A DNA stretch of 36,135 nucleotides from Thermotogota bacterium (GTDB lineage Bacteria; Thermotogota; Thermotogae; Thermotogales; DSM-5069). Position numbers and translations under genes: made by a program. The stretch is from contig JAKPGA010000065.1 of NCBI GenBank assembly GCA_029551145.1, positions 1 through 36,135 of the forward strand, given 5' to 3'. The notes beneath the pieces were generated by a model. It searched no databases and had not been told where the DNA came from. It saw only the letters and a program-made list of their open reading frames with translations. Shown here piece by piece: positions 32,402-36,135 of this stretch (positions are counted from its first letter, which is position 1; each line of letters opens with the position of its first letter).

Positions 32402-33520
32402 CTATTTGATTAATGATAGAAATACACCAGCCGCGACCGCTGAACCGATAACGCCTGCGACATTCGGGCTCATAGCGTGCATCAAAATGAAATTGGTTGG
32501 GTCAACTTCCTGTGCAAGCTTTTGTGCAACTCTTGCAGAATCTGGTACAGCCGAGACCCCGGCTGCTCCTATCAATGGGTTGATCTTTTGCTTCATGAAA
32601 AGATTCATGAATTTCGCGAACAAAATGCCTCCCGCCAGAGAACATATAAAGGCGAATGCACCCAATCCGAAGATCATCAAACTCTGTGGTTTTAGAAAAA
32701 CATCTGCACGTGCGGAGGCTCCAACGCAGACCATAAGGATTATTGTCACCGTGTCAAGTATGTATCTACTTGCTGCCTCGACAAGTCTCTTCACATTTCC
32801 TGCTTCTCTCAAAATGTTACCAAGCATCAACATGCCAACCAGTGACAAAGACTGAGGCACAAGTATAGCAGAGACGACCGTAACAATTATCGGGAAAAGT
32901 ATTCGTTCTGTTTTTGAAACTTTCCTCGGTGGCCCCATCCTTATTTTTCTCTCCTCTTTCGTTGTGAGGAGCTTCGAGACTACTGGCTGAAGTATTGGTA
33001 TCAAAGCAATATACGAGTACGCAGCAATTGCTATTGCCGAAAGAAGTTCTGGAGAAAAACGGCTCGATATATATATAGAGGTAGGTCCATCTGCGCCACC
33101 GATGACACCTATCGAGGCCGCTTGTTTCAATGTAAAGCCGAAGGTCTTCGCGAGGATAAAAGTTATGAAGATTCCTATCTGCGCGGCACCACCTAAGAAT
33201 ATAGTTATAGGGTAAGAAATCATGAAGGAGAAATCAGTTAGGGCACCGATACCAAGGAAAATCAAAGGAGGGTAAATACCCTTTATAACTCCTATGTTCA
33301 GATACCAAAGCAAACCACCTTCGTCAAGGATTCGTGTCAATTGTGGTGGAATGTTTCCCAGGATGATTCCGAACGCTATGGGGATAAGTAATAGTGGTTC
33401 AGCATCTTTCTTTATAGCGACATACAGCAGAGCAAGCGCAACGAAGTACATGACGACATTCCCTGTGGTGATGTAACCAAACGCAGATTGGCTGAAAAAA
33501 GCTGCTAAACCTTCAAACAT
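32402..33520 (-). CDS. Na+-transporting decarboxylase beta subunit (OadB/GcdB/MmdB family)
   Basis: 372 residues with about ten membrane segments, ATG 33520 behind AGGAGGT. The hallmark GGADGPTSIYISS re-entrant loop is near residue 142 and the second conserved loop SVVGADGP-like region appears as AAGVSAVPDSARVAQK near residue 315; both belong to the sodium-translocating subunit of oxaloacetate, methylmalonyl-CoA or glutaconyl-CoA decarboxylases. It couples decarboxylation of a biotin-bound carboxyl group to Na+ export. No carboxyltransferase, biotin carrier or gamma subunit gene is in the window. Neighbours (hutU upstream, korDA downstream) suggest a histidine/glutamate-catabolic context, but the substrate is inference. 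Confidence 0.9.
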   Translation of the reverse strand: MFEGLAAFFSQSAFGYITTGNVVMYFVALALLYVAIKKDAEPLLLIPIAFGIILGNIPPQLTRILDEGGLLWYLNIGVIKGIYPPLIFLGIGALTDFSFMISYPITIFLGGAAQIGIFITFILAKTFGFTLKQAASIGVIGGADGPTSIYISSRFSPELLSAIAIAAYSYIALIPILQPVVSKLLTTKEERKIRMGPPRKVSKTERILFPIIVTVVSAILVPQSLSLVGMLMLGNILREAGNVKRLVEAASRYILDTVTIILMVCVGASARADVFLKPQSLMIFGLGAFAFICSLAGGILFAKFMNLFMKQKINPLIGAAGVSAVPDSARVAQKLAQEVDPTNFILMHAMSPNVAGVIGSAVAAGVFLSLIK

Positions 33521-33535
33521 TCTATGACCTCCTAC

Positions 33536-35182
33536 TTAGTCCATCATAGGATATCGTAGATTTTTCTTTGCTGCTGTTTTTGAAGCAATCTCATAACCTG
33601 CATCGAGATGCCTTATCACTCCGATGCCAGAATCATTTGTCAAAACTCGCTCCAACTTTTTTTGAGCCAGATCAGTACCATCAGCAACCACAACCATTCC
33701 TGCATGTATAGAATAACCTATGCCAACACCTCCACCATGATGAACCGAGACCCAGGTGGCACCACTCGAAGTATTCAGCAAGGCATTCAAGATAGGCCAG
33801 TCCGCTATCGCGTCACTTCCATCTCTCATTGCTTCGGTTTCTCTATACGGTGAAGCAACTGAACCAGTATCGTGGTGATCTCTCCCAATAACTACAGGTG
33901 CTTTCAGTTCACCTTTATTGACCATCTCGTTCATGGCAAGTCCCATTTGTGTTCTTTCACCTTGCCCAAGCCAACAGATTCGTGCTGGTAATCCTTGCCA
34001 ATGAACCTTTTTCTGTGCCAGCTGGATCCACTTTTTCAAATGTTCATCGTCTCCGAACAACTCAAGAACCTTTCGATCCGTAGCATATATATCTTGTGGA
34101 TCGCCCGAGAGTGCTACCCATCTGAAAGGGCCACTACCTTGTGCAAAGAGATCTCTTATGTATTCTGGCACATAGCCAGGTATCTCAAAGGCATCTGTGA
34201 CACCGTGATCATATGCTAATCTTCGAATGTTATTTCCATACTCGAAGACTTTTGCACCATTCTTCTTCATCTGGAGGATCGCAGTAATATGTTCAGAGAC
34301 AGATGTGTAGACTCTTTCAAGGTATTCTTGTGGATTTCTCTTCCTAAGGTCTGCTGCTTCATCCACGCTCAAACCTTTGGGAATGTAACCATTCAATGGA
34401 TCATGTGCAGCAGTCTGATCTGTGACGATATCTGGAACTATACCCATTCGAACTAATTGTGGATGGATCTCGGCAGCATTTCCGAGCAATGCAACTGACA
34501 GAGGTCTTTTCTCTTTTTTCGCTTGTTCAACCAATCTAAGAGCTTCACTTAGATCGTCGGTCCACGTGTCAAGATACCCTGTACTCAATCTACGTTCGAT
34601 CATTCTCTTGTCAACCTCTACCGCCAAAATTACACCATCATTCATGGTTACAGCAAGCGGCTGTGCTCCACCCATCTCGCCTAATCCAGCGGTGAGGACA
34701 AACTTCCCAGCTAAAGTACCACCAAAGTATTTTTTGGCGACGGCATAAAATGTCTCATAGGTACCTTGAAGAATACCCTGTGTGCCTATGTAGATCCAAC
34801 TGCCTGCTGTCATCTGCCCGAACATGATCAAGCCGCGTTGTTCAAGTTCTCTGAAATATTCCCAGGTTGCCCATTTCGGTACCAACAGAGAATTTGCTAT
34901 TAGCACTCGCGGAGCCCATTCATGGGTCTTGAAAACAGCCACTGGCTTCCCGCTTTGCACCAGGAGCGTCTCATCATCATCGAGCTTTTTCAGTGCTTCG
35001 ACTATTTTATCAAAACACTCCCAATTTCTCGCTGCCTTCCCTGTTCCACCATAGACTATGAGGTTGGCTGGATCTCTTGCAACCTCGGGATCAAGATTGT
35101 TCATAAGCATTCTCATGGCTGCTTCAGTCTGCCAACTCTTGCACGTAAGGGTTGTGCCCCGAGGAGCCTTGACTATTCTCAT
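33536..35182 (-). CDS. hutU: urocanate hydratase (urocanase)
   Basis: 548 residues, the usual length, from ATG 35182 (AGGAAA and AGGGGG upstream); an ATG at 35239 is possible but lies in the region facing fumA. It hydrates urocanate to imidazolonepropionate in histidine degradation, using tightly bound NAD. Visible landmarks are [46 protein letters not shown] (NAD-binding), [23 protein letters not shown] (family Cys), [18 protein letters not shown] and [13 protein letters not shown]. No hutH, hutI or hutG is in the window. It heads the run hutU-oadB-like-korD-korA. Confidence 0.96.
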   Translation of the reverse strand: MRIVKAPRGTTLTCKSWQTEAAMRMLMNNLDPEVARDPANLIVYGGTGKAARNWECFDKIVEALKKLDDDETLLVQSGKPVAVFKTHEWAPRVLIANSLLVPKWATWEYFRELEQRGLIMFGQMTAGSWIYIGTQGILQGTYETFYAVAKKYFGGTLAGKFVLTAGLGEMGGAQPLAVTMNDGVILAVEVDKRMIERRLSTGYLDTWTDDLSEALRLVEQAKKEKRPLSVALLGNAAEIHPQLVRMGIVPDIVTDQTAAHDPLNGYIPKGLSVDEAADLRKRNPQEYLERVYTSVSEHITAILQMKKNGAKVFEYGNNIRRLAYDHGVTDAFEIPGYVPEYIRDLFAQGSGPFRWVALSGDPQDIYATDRKVLELFGDDEHLKKWIQLAQKKVHWQGLPARICWLGQGERTQMGLAMNEMVNKGELKAPVVIGRDHHDTGSVASPYRETEAMRDGSDAIADWPILNALLNTSSGATWVSVHHGGGVGIGYSIHAGMVVVADGTDLAQKKLERVLTNDSGIGVIRHLDAGYEIASKTAAKKNLRYPMMD

Positions 35183-35259
35183 TTTCCTGAACCCCCTTTC
35201 TTTTCTCTCGATAATTATTGTATCATTTTCATGAGACATACTTGTGTAGGAGGATAATC

Positions 35260-36108
35260 ATGAAGGTATTTATGGTCGATTCGAACATGATCAGAGAAAG
35301 AATGGTGCAGCAATTACTTCGTGCAAACACAATCATCGATGATTTTGTCGAAGCACAAATCAAACAGTACAATGGGCCATTCGAGGATGTTTTGAAAAAG
35401 AACATCATCGTTGCTCAACAATCTGGTTTACCGCTATGTCAGGATACGGGTATGGTGGAATTTTTTGTTTTCACTGGACACGCTGTTGTGTTCACTGAAC
35501 CCGTTGAAAAAACCCTTAATGACGCTGTGAGGGAAGCTTATACCAAGTACCCATTCAGGTACTCTGTTGTGAAAGATCCGATCTTTGACAGGAGGAACAC
35601 ACTCGACAACACACCGGCCATTGTTCACATCTTTTTCAATGACAAAGGAACTGTACAAATTCGCTTTCTTGTGAAAGGTGGTGGGAGCGAGAATTTGACA
35701 AGATTGTTCATGTTAAACCCGTCAAGTACAACCGATGAAATTGTTGAGTTGGTTGTAAATCACATCAAAGAAAGCGGCGCGAAGGGATGTCCGCCTCTGA
35801 AGATCGGAATTGGTGTTGGGGGAAGCGCTGATAAGGCAATAGTGCTTTCAAAATTGGCCTTGACAAGAAATTCAAATGAGCATAACGAAGATGATCGGTA
35901 TGCCGATCTCGAAAAAAGAATCCTTGATAGTGTGAACGAATTGAAAATAGGTTTTCAGGGACTATCGGTAGGAATAACGGCTTATTCTGTGCATATAGAG
36001 CACGCACCCACGCACATAGCTAACCTGCCTGTTGCGGTCTCTGTTGATTGCTACCTGTGTAGGAAAGGAGTCGTTGATATTGAACCTGAGAGAACTGAGA
36101 ATATCTGA
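35260..36108 (+). CDS. class I fumarate hydratase, alpha subunit
   Basis: 282 residues, ATG 35260 behind GGAGGA. The alpha (FumA/TtdA N-terminal) subunit of two-subunit class I hydro-lyases: LCQDTGM (Cys60, cluster ligand and catalytic region), VKGGGSENLTRLFML, GAKGCPPLKIGIGVGGSADKA (second Cys) and a C-terminal CYLCRKG (third Cys). The three Cys hold an oxygen-labile [4Fe-4S] cluster that interconverts fumarate and malate; tartrate dehydratase is the main alternative. The beta gene begins before its stop (TTG 36080), so the pair is coupled. It reads divergently from hutU with 77 bases between starts. Confidence 0.93.
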   Translation: MKVFMVDSNMIRERMVQQLLRANTIIDDFVEAQIKQYNGPFEDVLKKNIIVAQQSGLPLCQDTGMVEFFVFTGHAVVFTEPVEKTLNDAVREAYTKYPFRYSVVKDPIFDRRNTLDNTPAIVHIFFNDKGTVQIRFLVKGGGSENLTRLFMLNPSSTTDEIVELVVNHIKESGAKGCPPLKIGIGVGGSADKAIVLSKLALTRNSNEHNEDDRYADLEKRILDSVNELKIGFQGLSVGITAYSVHIEHAPTHIANLPVAVSVDCYLCRKGVVDIEPERTENI

Positions 36109-36135
36109 AAGGATCAACTACTCTGGCACGCTATT
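36080..36135 (+). CDS. class I fumarate hydratase, beta subunit (partial, cut by right edge)
   Basis: Only 18 codons are in the window. A TTG at 36080 with AAAGGAG nine bases upstream opens the frame MNLRELRISERINYSGTL, which fits the start of the beta subunit (a basic helix then a strand before the RDxAH motif beyond the window). It overlaps the alpha stop by 29 bases, as is common for this gene pair. Assigned by context and short sequence only. Confidence 0.7.
   Translation, partial: MNLRELRISERINYSGTL

Overview
The window looks like the chromosome of a thermophilic member of the Thermotogae, most like Pseudothermotoga or Thermotoga. This rests on protein resemblance from memory (the amidohydrolase closely resembles T. 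maritima TM0936), on the gene order asnS-ruvB-yggS-yggT-nadK-phoU-permease, on tight co-directional gene packing, and on many TTG/GTG starts behind GGAGGTG-type ribosome sites. I ran no database search, so the species is left open. There are no insertion sequences, phage genes or CRISPR repeats.

Layout. (1) 1-7131, minus strand: six closely spaced genes of mostly unknown function: a small cytosolic protein, a zinc-ribbon membrane protein, a Yip1-like membrane protein, a 943-residue secreted multidomain protein, a 302-residue cytosolic protein and a small membrane protein. A GLUG-repeat surface lipoprotein follows and runs off the left edge. (2) 7264-9617, plus strand: a large XRE-type regulator divergent from that operon, then a Ppx/GppA-like protein. 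A cluster of TGTCA/TGACA half-sites lies between the two divergent units. (3) 9596-9767: tRNA-Arg(GCG) and tRNA-Ser(GCU) on the minus strand, then a 440-bp gene-poor stretch. (4) 10215-11960: a lipoprotein with Fn3-like and propeller-like regions, ending in a strong terminator. (5) 11983-27108, minus strand: twelve packed housekeeping genes, asnS, ruvB, yggS, yggT, nadK, phoU, an LptF/G-LptD fusion, a UvrD-type helicase, recN, a phosphohexomutase, an SAH/MTA deaminase and a radical SAM enzyme. (6) 27199-30503, plus strand: tRNA-Cys with its own promoter and terminator, then rtcB, an MFS transporter and an RseC-like protein. (7) 30475-35182, minus strand: hutU, a Na+-pump decarboxylase beta subunit, korD, korA and a ferritin-like protein. 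(8) 35260 to the right edge: class I fumarase alpha, with the start of beta cut by the window end.

The best candidates for something undescribed are the divergent regulator/secreted-protein locus at 1296-8778 and the inner-membrane permease/outer-membrane LptD-like fusion at 19058-22363, which carries an internal signal-peptide-like segment. A third point of interest is the 2-oxoacid oxidoreductase pair korD-korA without beta and gamma genes, sitting between a sodium-pump subunit and urocanase on one side and a ferritin-like gene on the other.
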